NCBI GenBank assembly: GCA_947649125.1
Contig: CANSQL010000004.1
Span: 36,200 to 100,199 of the forward strand
From: an uncultured Erysipelotrichaceae bacterium
Lineage (GTDB): Bacteria > Bacillota_I > Bacilli_A > Erysipelotrichales > Erysipelotrichaceae
Reading direction: 5' to 3'
Length of the DNA stretch: 64,000 nucleotides
Under the pieces are notes generated by a model that saw nothing but the letters and a program-made list of their open reading frames with translations, was not told the DNA's origin and searched no databases. A program made the position numbers and the translations under genes. Shown here one piece after another: positions 16,530 through 26,800 of the stretch. Position 1 is the stretch's first letter. Each line of letters starts with the position of its first letter.

Positions 16530-16610
16530 TCAGAAGCCGCAACATCGTTTTGTTAATAAAGCGTTGTGTGAATAAAGCGGTGCACACGCTTTTCTCTCTT
16601 TGATTTTCAT
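16530..16610 (-). CDS. Candidate cysteine-sensing leader peptide, 26 aa
   Basis: A 27-codon frame begins at ATG 16610 with AAAGGAGG 6-7 bases upstream, as good as the cysK site. The peptide has a basic start (MKIKERK), one Cys at position 9, and ends KRCCGF-stop with tandem Cys codons TGT TGC. It stops 33 bases before the cysK start, so a ribosome stalled at the Cys pair would sit close to the cysK ribosome site. Within the ORF one AAAGCG segment can pair with either of two CGCTTT segments, giving alternative hairpins. This suggests attenuation by cysteine supply; no T-box sequence is present. Confidence 0.6.
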   Translation of the reverse strand: MKIKERKACAPLYSHNALLTKRCCGF

Positions 16611-16742
16611 GTGCGATCCTCCTTTTTCGCTCTATCATAGCTTATGCTTATCTAATTCTTATCATACATTATGCCATAATCAAGTAAAAAGTTCCAGTAT
16701 TATGCAAAAACTTTCTGAAATAAAATGAAAATCTATCTTTGA
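16611..16742. promoter_or_regulatory. Likely promoter region of the leader peptide-cysK unit
   Basis: On the minus strand a weak promoter TTTACT, 16-base spacer, TATGAT can be drawn in the AT-rich stretch at about 16660-16690. The assignment is tentative. Nothing else is evident here. Confidence 0.3.
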
Positions 16743-16808
16743 ATGACTGGACATTTGACTATTCGTTTCATCTGCCTACGCATAGTGTATAGAGAAAGAA
16801 GGATAGAT

Positions 16809-17261
16809 ATGCAAAACATGATAAAAAATGCGCAATGGTTTTCACAGGAAAACGGCAAAATACTTTACTTTACCAATGAAGGAAGTATCACGTATGATCG
16901 ATTCTGTATGGACAATCATCGCTTTTGTTCCTTAACGATGAAAAACGGTAAGGCCGCAAATCGCTATGAATGTGAGATTGAACTGGATAATGTATCTATG
17001 ATTCGCTTTGGCTATCATATGCGGGCAATCACAGCGGAAAGCGTTGTGTTAGAGGCAACTTTCCTTGATAAAAGAATGAAAGTTATAAAGACATTCAGCA
17101 AGGAAATCAGTGAGGATATCGGATCGGAATTTCATGATGTGTGTGCTGAATTTCCGGTGCTGAGGAATGCCGCTTATGCGAAAATCGCGGTTTGCTTCAG
17201 CGGTGATATTACCGCATTGACCTTCGGCATGCCGTTTTTGGAGCTATACGAAAAAGCGTAA
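16809..17261 (+). CDS. Hypothetical protein, beta-rich, 150 aa
   Basis: I chose ATG at 16809, with AGAAGGA 6 bases upstream. There is no signal peptide or membrane segment. The pattern of alternating strands (RYECEIELDNVSMIRFGYHMRA, VVLEATFLDKRMKVIKTF, AKIAVCFSGDITALTFGMPFLEL) suggests a beta-sandwich of the carbohydrate-binding type, acting in the cytoplasm. No family is recognised. It is a single-gene transcript with its own strong terminator. Confidence 0.65.
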   Translation: MQNMIKNAQWFSQENGKILYFTNEGSITYDRFCMDNHRFCSLTMKNGKAANRYECEIELDNVSMIRFGYHMRAITAESVVLEATFLDKRMKVIKTFSKEISEDIGSEFHDVCAEFPVLRNAAYAKIAVCFSGDITALTFGMPFLELYEKA

Positions 17262-17289
17262 AACGATTACTGCGTTTTGCGCTTTTTTT
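17253..17289 (+). terminator. Terminator after the 150-aa hypothetical gene
   Basis: AAAGCG-AAAACG / CGTTTT-CGCTTT interrupted stem, followed by seven T; it overlaps the gene's last codons. Confidence 0.85.
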
Positions 17290-17317
17290 ATTGGATTATT
17301 TCGTTTTTAAGCTGACA

Positions 17318-17956
17318 TCAATAGCCTAAGTCCTGTTTCACAATAATTACCGTAATACGATTTTCATTATCATAGGCAAGCTTTACATAGCTCGAACAAA
17401 TACGGTCCTTGCTATGACAATCTCGGCATGTGCCAAGCTTGGCGCACGGAGTTTCTCTGTGCAGTCGGATACAGTTTGCCGGTGCCGCAATACGACGGAT
17501 TCGCTCAAAGGCACTTGCTTCATCAGCGGTAATTTTTTGATAGCCGACGACCAGTATTACTTTTTTAGGACCGAAGATCATCGCACTGACGCGATTTCCG
17601 TGTCCGTCCACATTGATAATTTCACCATTCAGCGTTATCGCATTCGCACTCGCTAAAAATACATCGGCACTGAACGCTTTGCGTGCCTCGGCATCGCTTT
17701 CCGCTCTTGACGGAAACGGGTGATTATGTGAGTGAAAGTGAATATTTCTTTGTTCCAACATAGCGATGATTCCGCTTTCCAATAAGGTTTGGCTGCCGCC
17801 GTCACAGACGACATCTCCGTCCTTTATAGTGTCATTTACGATGCGACATGCCGCTTCAACGTCTTCGGCAATCTCCGCATGAAAACCGTTTGCCGTTAAA
17901 GCATTCTTGCATTGTTCACACTGTATATCAATTAATCTCTGCTTGTTTTCATCCAT
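17318..17956 (-). CDS. LUD-domain protein (LutC/YkgG-type)
   Basis: 212 residues. The whole protein matches the LUD (DUF162) fold: GDVVCDGGSQTLLESGI, FLASANAITLNGEIINVDGHGNRVSAMIFGPKKVILVVGYQKI, then a C-terminal Cys-containing tail (CRDCHSKDRIC). LutC is part of the lactate-oxidation complex, but lutA and lutB are not nearby and stand-alone LUD proteins are of unclear function. The conserved NxDGxGNR segment is intact. Its start overlaps the end of the upstream gamma-carbonic anhydrase gene by 8 bases. Confidence 0.85.
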   Translation of the reverse strand: MDENKQRLIDIQCEQCKNALTANGFHAEIAEDVEAACRIVNDTIKDGDVVCDGGSQTLLESGIIAMLEQRNIHFHSHNHPFPSRAESDAEARKAFSADVFLASANAITLNGEIINVDGHGNRVSAMIFGPKKVILVVGYQKITADEASAFERIRRIAAPANCIRLHRETPCAKLGTCRDCHSKDRICSSYVKLAYDNENRITVIIVKQDLGY

Positions 17957-18470
17957 TCGATTCCCTGCTTTCTCGATGTTCTTCCTTTAATTCCAAGTAA
18001 TGCTGCGCATTTTTAATTATTTGTTCACGCTGTGCTTCACTGAGTGATTTAACGACCTTTGCCGGACAGCCCACTGCCAAGCTTCCCGAGGGTATCACAG
18101 TGTTTTCCAACACGACTGCTCCCGCCGCAATCATTGAATACGGTTCAATTTCGGCACCGTTCATGATAACTGCCCCCATACCGATTAAGCAATGATCGTG
18201 AATTCTACAACCATGAATGATTGCGCCATGTCCGACACTGACTCCTTCACCGATCGTCAGCTTATGTCCGGGATCACTGTGAAGTACACATTGATCTTGG
18301 ATATTCGTATCCTTGCCGATACTGATCTTACCTGCATCACCGCGGATCACACTTTGATACCAAACGCTCACATTTCTTGCCAAATGAACATTTCCGATCA
18401 CATCGGCTGAATCCGCAATCCATGTCCCTGCTTCTGTTATCGGCTTCATCGCTTTATATGAATATACCAT
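17949..18470 (-). CDS. Gamma-class carbonic anhydrase family protein (YrdA/PaaY-like)
   Basis: 173 residues forming a hexapeptide-repeat beta-helix. VWYQSVIRGDAGKISIGKDTNIQDQCVLH and VGHGAIIHGCRIHDHCLIGMGAVI contain the three zinc-ligand His positions of the family. The C-terminal helix is charged (LELKEEHRESRESNG). It binds zinc or iron; activity as a carbonic anhydrase is often absent in these YrdA-like members. It forms a two-gene unit with the LUD protein. Confidence 0.88.
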   Translation of the reverse strand: MVYSYKAMKPITEAGTWIADSADVIGNVHLARNVSVWYQSVIRGDAGKISIGKDTNIQDQCVLHSDPGHKLTIGEGVSVGHGAIIHGCRIHDHCLIGMGAVIMNGAEIEPYSMIAAGAVVLENTVIPSGSLAVGCPAKVVKSLSEAQREQIIKNAQHYLELKEEHRESRESNG

Positions 18471-18487
18471 TTTTATTTCCTTTCATT

Positions 18488-18516
18488 TAAAAAGCAGAGG
18501 GCATCGATACCCTCTG
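18488..18516 (-). terminator. Terminator of nagB
   Basis: CAGAGGG/CCCTCTG stem (18495-18501/18510-18516), followed on the minus strand by CTTTTTAAA. Confidence 0.8.
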
Positions 18517-18531
18517 ACTTCATATAATTGA

Positions 18532-19251
18532 TTATTTCAGCTTAGCTGCGGCTGCTTCATCTAAAATCACAACAACATCTTTGTGATTCTGTAAAACAGA
18601 AGCCGGACAATCTGTGCTTGGGGCTTGATTAATCATAGCGGCTACGGCATCTGCTTTATTGGCACCTGTCGCAATTAACAGAATTTTACCTGCCTTCATA
18701 ATTGTCGCAATACCCATTGTAATTGCATGTGTAGGAACTTGATTAATATCATCATCAAAGAAACGCGCATTGTCTTGACGAGTTTTTTCAGTCAATGTTA
18801 CGATATGTGTTTCCTCATCAAAGGAAGTTCCCGGCTCATTAAAACCGATATGACCGTTAGCACCGATACCGAGTACCTGTACATCTACATGTACGTTTTC
18901 CATTGCTTTTTCGTATGCTTCACAATCAGCCTGTGTATCACCGTACGGAAGATGAACATTTTCTTCTTTGATATCAATGCCTGAAAATAAATTCGTGTGC
19001 ATAAATGTATAGTAGCTTTCTTTATGATCTCTCGGTAAACCTACATATTCATCTAAGTTGAATGACTGACATTTTGCATAGCTTGTACCGTTTTCCTTGT
19101 GGTCTGCAATCATATTCTCATATAATCCGATCGGTGTTGATCCGGTTGCCAATCCTAATACGGCATCCGCTTTATTTGCGACAACTTCTTTCATGACTTC
19201 AAATGCTTTTTTGCTTACTGCTTCATAATCTTTTAGTACGATAACTTCCAT
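18532..19251 (-). CDS. nagB: Glucosamine-6-phosphate deaminase
   Basis: 239 residues, typical of the short Bacillota form. GLATGSTP (33-40) is the phosphate loop, NLDEY (65-69) carries the catalytic Asp/Glu, and GIGANGHIGFNEPG (128-141) is the family signature with the catalytic His. It converts glucosamine-6-phosphate to fructose-6-phosphate and ammonia, for use of amino sugars such as those of mucin. It is monocistronic, with promoter and terminator. The ATG has AGGAGG 9 bases upstream. Confidence 0.96.
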   Translation of the reverse strand: MEVIVLKDYEAVSKKAFEVMKEVVANKADAVLGLATGSTPIGLYENMIADHKENGTSYAKCQSFNLDEYVGLPRDHKESYYTFMHTNLFSGIDIKEENVHLPYGDTQADCEAYEKAMENVHVDVQVLGIGANGHIGFNEPGTSFDEETHIVTLTEKTRQDNARFFDDDINQVPTHAITMGIATIMKAGKILLIATGANKADAVAAMINQAPSTDCPASVLQNHKDVVVILDEAAAAKLK

Positions 19252-19279
19252 TCGTTTATACCTCCTGATAGATAACTAT

Positions 19280-19308
19280 ATAATAGCACTTTTTCCCCTT
19301 TGTTTCAA
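19280..19308 (-). promoter_or_regulatory. Promoter of nagB
   Basis: On the minus strand TTGAAA (19308-19303), 17-base spacer, TATTAT (19285-19280), about 30 bases from the start codon. Confidence 0.7.
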
Positions 19309-19532
19309 TAAAAGGATTTTGCTTTCTCTTGCTCTTTTAAGCAATTATTTGATAATGTTTCTGATGATTGGGAAATGGTGTCGTATCTGTTTTGAAAATA
19401 CATAATTTCTTTACGTAGTTTTAAAGTTTAATTTAAGTTTTCTTTATTCATTATCTATTTATGAAATTTTTATTCTTGTTATAAGTTATCAATGTATACT
19501 TATCTTTAAGATTTACCATGAACTATCATATT
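19309..19532. other. AT-rich gene-free stretch
   Basis: Intergenic, strongly AT-rich, with no coding sequence, tRNA or clear operator that I can identify. Confidence 0.4.
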
Positions 19533-19572
19533 CTATTGACCAAAATCAAAAAAATTCATTTTTGGTCAATAG
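19533..19572. terminator. Long inverted repeat, probable terminator
   Basis: CTATTGACCAAAA pairs with TTTTGGTCAATAG around a short AT loop, a 13-bp stem. It lies 100 bases beyond the end of the epimerase-like gene. The U tract is inside the stem, so it could also be a bidirectional terminator or an operator. Confidence 0.5.
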
Positions 19573-19671
19573 TGCGTATTAATCTTTTTTATTAATAATT
19601 TTAATAATAACATTTTTTATCATATGCTTCACCTATACAATTACAGTCCTGCATATGAATTGTGCTGTCAA

Positions 19672-20532
19672 CTAGAATACTTCGATTGTATAAGATGTGG
19701 TAAAGGTTTTGCCGGCAGAAAGCATCATCATGCCTTCACGTCGGGCAAAATCGATCGGTTCACAAGTAAAATCGGTATGACCGTACCATGGTTCAATACA
19801 GATAAACGGAGCATTTTCCTGCGGCGTCCAAAATGCCAAATAAGGATACCCCCCGATGGATACCTTTACGCCGTGTTCCTTCCCCTGCAGTGTGACATGA
19901 GTGCTTTTACAGCCTTCATAAATAACGGTGGCAGGTTCAATCAGCCATGGATAACTGAGTTGGATATCCTTTACTTCCACTGCTTTTTTAATTACCGGCT
20001 GCTTACGCTCAGGATCAAACAATAACTGTGTGATATTCTCTTGGTTGTTGAAGATTAAATGATAATCCTCAAATTTCTCATCCGATGTCAGCGGACAGCG
20101 AAATCCGGGATGTAAACCAAAGGTAAAAGGCATGTCTCGATCATCAGTATTAGTAATATGATAAGTGATTGTACAGCGATTTCCTTCTAAATGATATGTG
20201 ATGTGATAACAGAAGGAGAACGGATATTGTTTTCTTGTTTCCACGCTGTCGGCACATTCAAAGGTAATTGAATCCTCGGTTTGTTCAATACATGTCAGTG
20301 TCGCATAGCGAATCAAGCCATGATTTTTCATCGCATATTGCTTGCCGTCAATTTCATAAGTACCGCTGTGGGTATTTCCTACGATCGGAAACAGCGTTGG
20401 ATTTTTGCCGCTCCAATATTCACTGTCTCCCTGATACAAATATTGTATATCGGTTTGTTTATCAAGAAATGATGTCATTTCTCCGCCTTTTTCACAAAAA
20501 GTCATTTCATAGCGCTCATTAGCGATTTTCAT
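19672..20532 (-). CDS. Aldose 1-epimerase-like protein (LacX type)
   Basis: 286 residues from ATG 20532, which has GCAGGTG 5-6 bases upstream. GEMTSFLDKQTDIQYLYQG, NPTLFPIVGNTHSGTYEIDGK and MKNHGLIRYATLT are features of the galactose-mutarotase superfamily in its LacX branch. FTFGLHPGFRCPL contains the second catalytic-type His and FICIEPWYGHTDF the Glu region. It probably interconverts anomers of a sugar or sugar phosphate; the substrate is not known. It is monocistronic with its own promoter. Confidence 0.88.
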   Translation of the reverse strand: MKIANERYEMTFCEKGGEMTSFLDKQTDIQYLYQGDSEYWSGKNPTLFPIVGNTHSGTYEIDGKQYAMKNHGLIRYATLTCIEQTEDSITFECADSVETRKQYPFSFCYHITYHLEGNRCTITYHITNTDDRDMPFTFGLHPGFRCPLTSDEKFEDYHLIFNNQENITQLLFDPERKQPVIKKAVEVKDIQLSYPWLIEPATVIYEGCKSTHVTLQGKEHGVKVSIGGYPYLAFWTPQENAPFICIEPWYGHTDFTCEPIDFARREGMMMLSAGKTFTTSYTIEVF

Positions 20533-20560
20533 ATTAGCACCTGCTTTCTTTATTTCCTTT

Positions 20561-20589
20561 ATTATAACGTATAATCGCATATTTACCAA
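20561..20589 (-). promoter_or_regulatory. Promoter of the epimerase-like gene
   Basis: On the minus strand TTGGTA (20589-20584), 17-base spacer, TATAAT (20566-20561). Confidence 0.75.
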
Positions 20590-20660
20590 TTCTTTTCAAT
20601 CAGTATTTTATTTTTATAGATCATTCTTGTGAATTCGTAATAAAACAATAAGAAAAATAA

Positions 20661-20689
20661 TTGAATTTCACTGAAATAAATGATAGAAT
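20661..20689 (+). promoter_or_regulatory. Promoter of tRNA-Thr
   Basis: TTGAAT (20661-20666), 17-base spacer, TAGAAT (20684-20689), 15 bases upstream of the mature tRNA. Confidence 0.75.
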
Positions 20690-20704
20690 AATGACGTTAT
20701 AAAA

Positions 20705-20780
20705 GCCGGCTTAGCTCAGTTGGTAGAGCAACGCACTCGTAACGCGTAGGTCGTAGGTTCAAGTCCTATAGCCGGCACCA
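20705..20780 (+). tRNA. tRNA-Thr, anticodon CGT
   Basis: 76 bases with full cloverleaf: acceptor GCCGGCT/AGCCGGC, D-arm GCTC...GAGC, anticodon loop CTCGTAA (anticodon CGT, reads ACG), T-arm GTAGG TTCAAGT CCTAT with one G-U pair, discriminator A and encoded CCA. The last anticodon-stem pair is an A-C mismatch. It is a solitary gene with promoter and terminator, and reads opposite to both flanking genes. Confidence 0.95.
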
Positions 20781-20790
20781 TTAGTTAATT

Positions 20791-20817
20791 ACTCCCGTAA
20801 TCATGGGAGTTTTTTTA
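20791..20817 (+). terminator. Terminator of tRNA-Thr
   Basis: ACTCCC/GGGAGT stem (20791-20796/20805-20810), followed by at least seven T. Confidence 0.9.
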
Positions 20818-20827
20818 TTTTGTAAAT

Positions 20828-20869
20828 AAAAAACATCTCATCCTAAAATGAAATGAAATGAGATGTTTT
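20828..20869 (-). terminator. Terminator of giant surface protein 1
   Basis: AAAACATCTCAT/ATGAGATGTTTT stem, nearly adjacent to the stop codon, followed on the minus strand by a T run; it can act in both directions. Confidence 0.8.
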
Positions 20870-20877
20870 ACTTCATA

Positions 20878-23800
20878 TTATAGGTCTTTTAGGTTTCGTT
20901 TATTTTTTATGCGAAAAATCATGTATAACATACCGGCAAGGGATATAAACATCGTTGAAATAATGAAAAATATATTAGTATTATCACCTGTATTAGCACC
21001 GCCCATGCTTGTCACAGGATTGTATACACCTTTGACGGATGTATCAGGTCCATCATCAGGCTCGTCTTTCGGTGTATTGGGATCATCGGGATTTCCGAAG
21101 TCTTCCATTGTGTCATACGGTATATCTCCGTCTACATCTCTGCCCGGCTTCCATTCCTTGATTTCGATAATGTTCTCATCCGGTTTTCCATCTCCGTCAT
21201 TGTCTACATTCACATCGGGAATGCCATCGCCGTCACTGTCGATGTCAATATCGGGAATACCGTCCCCTTCGATATCAATGTTGATGTCCGCTTCTCCGTC
21301 ACCGTCCAAGTCGAGATTGACATCCGGTCGTCCGTCTCCGTCTGTATCGATATTCAATTCAGGCTTAATGTCCTTGCCGATACTGTCATAAGTAAACTTC
21401 CCTGTCTTATAATCCTTCTTCGGTTTCCATTCATGAATCTCTACCAAATTGATTGTCGGTGTTTCCCCATCCTTTGCGATATTCAAGTGCGGCTTGAAAT
21501 CTCCCTTATTATCGATATTGATATTAGGAATTCCGTCACCGTCCGTATCGACATTGATGATCGGTTCTACGGTTGTGCCTGTACAGTATTCCTCGAGGAT
21601 TCCGTTATCGATATCTGCCTTTACGCATTTTGTTGGCTTCCAATCGCTTTTCTTTAGAATCACTAGGTTAAGATCAGGCTTGCCGTCGCCGTCTGTATCT
21701 ACATTCAAGTCAGGTTTGCCGTCTCCGTCACTGTCGATATTGATGTCAGGAATACCATCATAATCTCTGTCTCCGTTGATGACGATCCATTTATCAGGGT
21801 TATTCGGGTCCTTCCACTTAATGTTCAAATCAGGACATCCATCTCCGTCAGGATCGTTGAAATCCGGTTTACCGTCACCATCTACATCCACATCAATCTT
21901 TTTGATGTTTAAATCGGAACACTTTTCGATTGATTCATTTGTCGCATTGTCTACCGTCGTTGCGCATACTCGATAGTTTCCGATATTGTTGATCTTGAAG
22001 CTCGATATCTTATTGGTGCCCGGTACTGCCGTATCCTCTTGGATCGGTGTCGTGCTTGTCATCAAGCCTTCACCGTCTAATTCGTATACTTGATAGCTTA
22101 CCTCTTTGATGCCGCTGACCTTCACTGTCTTTCCGCTTTGCGGCTGTGGATCATCGGTTTTGATCTCTACCTTTACTCCCGGCTTGAAGTAATGTCCTAA
22201 CGTAATCTCATTCAATAAGTTTGATAATCCGTCATCATTTACAGGGTAACCTGTGATACTTACTACCTTTGGGTTCGTCATATCAATCTTGACATGATCC
22301 TCGATCTTTTCACTGATCGCTCCCTTATGCGGACTGGTACCGTTTGGATCAATTCTGAAGTAGATATCGGTCTTATTGTCATCCTCTTTCGTTACGGTAA
22401 AGCGTTGTTTATCCACATTCGTGAATGTATTCGTATTTGAGATTTGATCGTAGGTTCCCGCATCAGCACTAGCGTTCACTTCATCGATCACTACATCTAC
22501 GATATAGTTATGCCAAATCTCTGAGGATACGATATCTCCGTTTGGATCCTCTAAGTGATACCAGTTGTTACTTGGTTCATCTTGTTTGATTGTCAAGGTT
22601 CCTGATTCTATCTTGATATCATAGTGCTCTGTATTTCCGCTTAATTCCTTTTCTGCATACTTCCCTGTGATATCATAGCTTCCTTTTGTTTTCGTATCCT
22701 TGATCGATATTCCGTTTTTCTTTGCGCTCGTATTCTTCGGAATCGGGAAATCTGCGATACTGTCATTGAACGCAAACGCTGTGGCACTTAGCTCTTTGAA
22801 TTTGTATTGCGGGAATGGTTCTCCGACATAGATCTCCTCATCCTCATAGGTCAAGGTGATCGGCTTTTTCTTGACTGTGATCGTTACTTCTCCATAGTCT
22901 CCCCCGATCGCATTACAGTCATCGGTTTTCGGATCGAACGGTTCATTTGTCTGACATACCTTGATCGTTACCTGTCCGCTTCCTACTGCCTTGATCTTAT
23001 CTCTTTCCTTATCGTTGATTGCGGTACTGTCTATCTCCAGGATATCCGTATCATCGACATAGAAATAGGCAGGGATTCCTTTTTTATAGCCACTGATGAT
23101 CTTCGCTGTCTTGTCCTCATCCCCATACATCATCGGTTCCGCATAGAGCTGTAGGGTCGTAGGCGGTTTCTCCGTGACCTCTAATATCGTCGTTACCTCT
23201 TTTTCCTTATAGTTTCGATCCTCAGGCGCTGTCGCTGTCAAGGTGAGCGTTCCTGCCTTGCCCGTTGTCTTGAAGCTTTGGTCCTCTCCTTCTTTGGGCG
23301 GCTGTACCTCTGCGATCGTATCATCACTGCTTTTCAATAATACATCTCCGCTCGTCTTCTTGCCGTTATATGTCGGCTGTATCGTTGCGACTGTTTTTCC
23401 GATCGTCCATTTCGGTTTGTTCACAAAGGCAAAGTCTGACTGGTCTGCCTTTTCGATCACTGCCTTCGCATAGATACATTGCGCCGCATAGCCGTCATGT
23501 GCTGCCATACATGCCTTCACATACGCATCTCCGCCGTCACTGTAATCTCCGTCGGGATCGCTTGCGTTGATGATATCAAAATGATTCAGATTGTTGTGCT
23601 CGATTACATCCTCAGCTACATCAATTCCCGGTGATTCTGCGATCGTTACCTCACTGTAGGTTGAATCGATATTCGCCTTCACATCGATCGTTCCGTTTGG
23701 CTCGTATGTCTTTTTATATACAGGTACATTCTTTGTCCCATACGTATCTGTAAGTGACAGCTTCGCTCCCGTGATTGGATCAATAAAGTAGAAATCCGCA

Positions 23801-26800
23801 TCCGCATTCTCAATGACGATGATGATATCGACCGTTCTTGTGTTCTTATTATTGTCTGTCACATCTACTTGGATATAATACTTGTTTCCCGTTCCGTGAT
23901 TGTTCAGATCCTCTGCGGTGATGTTTTGATTCAACAGGATATATCCCGTCGATGATACCGTAAAGTATTTCGCATCTGCGTTCTTATTTCCTGTTTCCTT
24001 ACTTTTGGCAAATGTACTGCTGGAAACACTGACCTGTGCCACAGCCGTATCCTTTTTCGCGGTTCCCCCGTTTGGATTCGCACTTGTATATAATGCCTTC
24101 TTTAAGATCGTATCCGGTGTATACGTTACTCCTTCCGCACCCCCATCCTCGATACTTCCTGTAACTTCAATATTACCCGGCACATAGATTTGAATTACTC
24201 TGCCTGTTTGTGTTATCGCTGTCTCATAATTATCATCGCCGTTTAATGTTCCTGTCAATGTCGCACTTCCTGCATCATCCTTATTGCCTGTAGGACATAC
24301 CTTGCCTTCCGTGTTGATCGTAAACGGAGGATTCGTTGAAGTACTGCTTGAGGTGTATTGTATTTCTTCATCCTTTTTATGATGATCCGAGGTGATCTCC
24401 GCCGGTACGCTAACACATTCTCCGCCTACAGGGAGCTTTAAAAGGCCTGTATCCTTAAACTCAATCGTTTGCGGATATTTTTTCACATTCACAATCAACT
24501 CCGTATCTACTCCTGTGGAACCATAAATACCGCCTGTGATATGCGCTTTTATTTTCACCTTGTTTTTCGTCGTATCATCACTTGCCTTTTTCACCGTTGC
24601 CTGAATCGTATTTGAACCTGAAATACTCAATACATCATTAGGCTCAGGCTCCAATGTATACTTGATTACAGTATTATTCAAAGCTCCTGTCTTTGTCTCA
24701 ATCAGTTTAGTATGAAACATACCCCCGTTACTCGGCTCACCGCTTGGATCATACGTTATTTCATATACATTAGAGGAAAGTGTTTTTCCGATATTCTTAG
24801 GGTCTTCCCACCCTACACCGTTCAATTCAGCAGCACTGATCACTATTTTCTTTTTGACTGTAGTAGACATCTTGGTAGGTGATGTACTGTCCTTTACCTC
24901 AATTTCTATTTCATACTCACCCGGCGTAAGGCCGTTCGTCCCTACTCCTTGATTTACATACACATTGCCGCTTGAATCAATATAAAAGGAGCCGTTATGG
25001 CCCTTACCGCTCGGCAAGGAATAGGAATACGGCATAACTCCGCCACTTGTATCAACATAGCCGATTCGATAGCTTTGAGAATAACTTAAGGGTGGTTTTG
25101 CTTCTGCAGAGCCTGCCTTGATATTCGTTTTAGTCTCCACATAATTCGCTGTTAATCCTAATTGTAAAGTGATTGTTTTGGTCGTTGTCACTGCTTCATA
25201 ATTATCCGTTGCAGGTACCTTTGCCTGAATCACAATACTTCCTGTCGCATTTGCCGCAAATATAATATCCGCATTATCACCCGCATTTGATGATGTAAAC
25301 GGTAATCCGCTTGATATGATATTACTGCTTCCTGATACAAAAGAGTATTCAATCTCTACATCCTCTGCATCTTTATCCTTATTGGTATGCTTCGCATGTT
25401 CACTATGTGTTGTCGTACTATCTGCGCTTCCCGATACATAGGTCGTGCCTTGATCATCATTGTCAAAACTGATTGTCGGATTTGTTTTCTTCACCTCAAA
25501 TGAGGTACAAACCTTTTCGGTCGGATTCCCTGCATTATCTACCGGATATCCGTTATCGTCCACTGCGGTAATACAGAACTTGTACGTTCCTGCCTTTAAT
25601 CCGCCATTTACCAAATCAGGCGCATCACTTTTGATTTTTACATTCAGCGGCGTATTACTTGAAGCATTATTAGAATCCAAGCCATCGATTTCAAAGTTTT
25701 GATACGAATTATCACCGTCACCGATCAAATCATAGACCAACGGAGTCACACCTAGCGGATTCACGCTTACCTTTCCGACTGCCTGTCCTGCATTCACATT
25801 CTTACTGAACTCATAATCTCCCGCCGTAGCTCCGCTCTGCGGTGTTTTGGTGTAAGTGATGTTATGCGGATTCACAATTTTAACATTATAGGCACTGCTG
25901 AATTGCGATACTGCGCTTGGTTGATTATCTCCGGTAAATTCCTCGTTCACCAACTTGATTCCGTAGTTACCTAACGGTAAGTTCGTTGTTTCAATTTCCA
26001 ATGTTCCCGCAGCCGGCTTCCCACTGAAATTCTGATAATAAATGATTTGATTACTTGCGTTATAGAATAAAGCTGAAATATGCTTGCTTGGATCGGCATT
26101 CGAATAAGGAATCTTTATCTTATCTCCCTTCGCAACAGATTTATTCTCATCTGTCACAGAAATCGTACCGATTGCGCTGTCATATATTCTCAACTTCAAT
26201 AAGTCAGAGCTGCTTGCAGGATCAATGGCGGTCAGTGTATTTCCGTTTGTATTTACATCTAATGCAAAGGCTACCTTATCTTCATTCAATTTAACTGCTG
26301 GGCGAATCACATAGGCTCTTTGAATGGCTCCATTTACATTACATGCACATAATGTACTGGGCTCTTGGTATCCATTTGTCGTAGTCCCTGTGTTCATTAG
26401 ACAAATACCGCCCCTTTCTGTATGAGGAACTACAAGCCACCCATCTCCTGCACCATATACCGGAACTTCCAAAAATCCATCATATGTCAGGTCATAATTA
26501 TCTTTCTTTAACAAAACAGCCCTATTTGAAATAGTATATGTCATCGGAATACCACGCCAATAAAAAGTAGGCTGTATACCTGCTGTAGGCCCGTAAAAAG
26601 GAATAGATAAATCCTTTCTCAAATCTCTGTTCAGTCCCAGTGTTCCTCCGTCTTGTATATCACTTTCCGTCGGTATAAATACATTACCGTTTAACGCCTT
26701 ACGCACACTGGCACTTAAATTCATATTAATTTCATTTTCAACTACATACAATGTCGTATTATTGTAAGATAATGTTTTAGCATCACATACAGCCATGTTA

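Noticed and set aside
16497..16742. T-box or riboswitch upstream of cysK
   Set aside because: No T-box consensus sequence and no known riboswitch core are visible; the short Cys-Cys ORF explains the region better.
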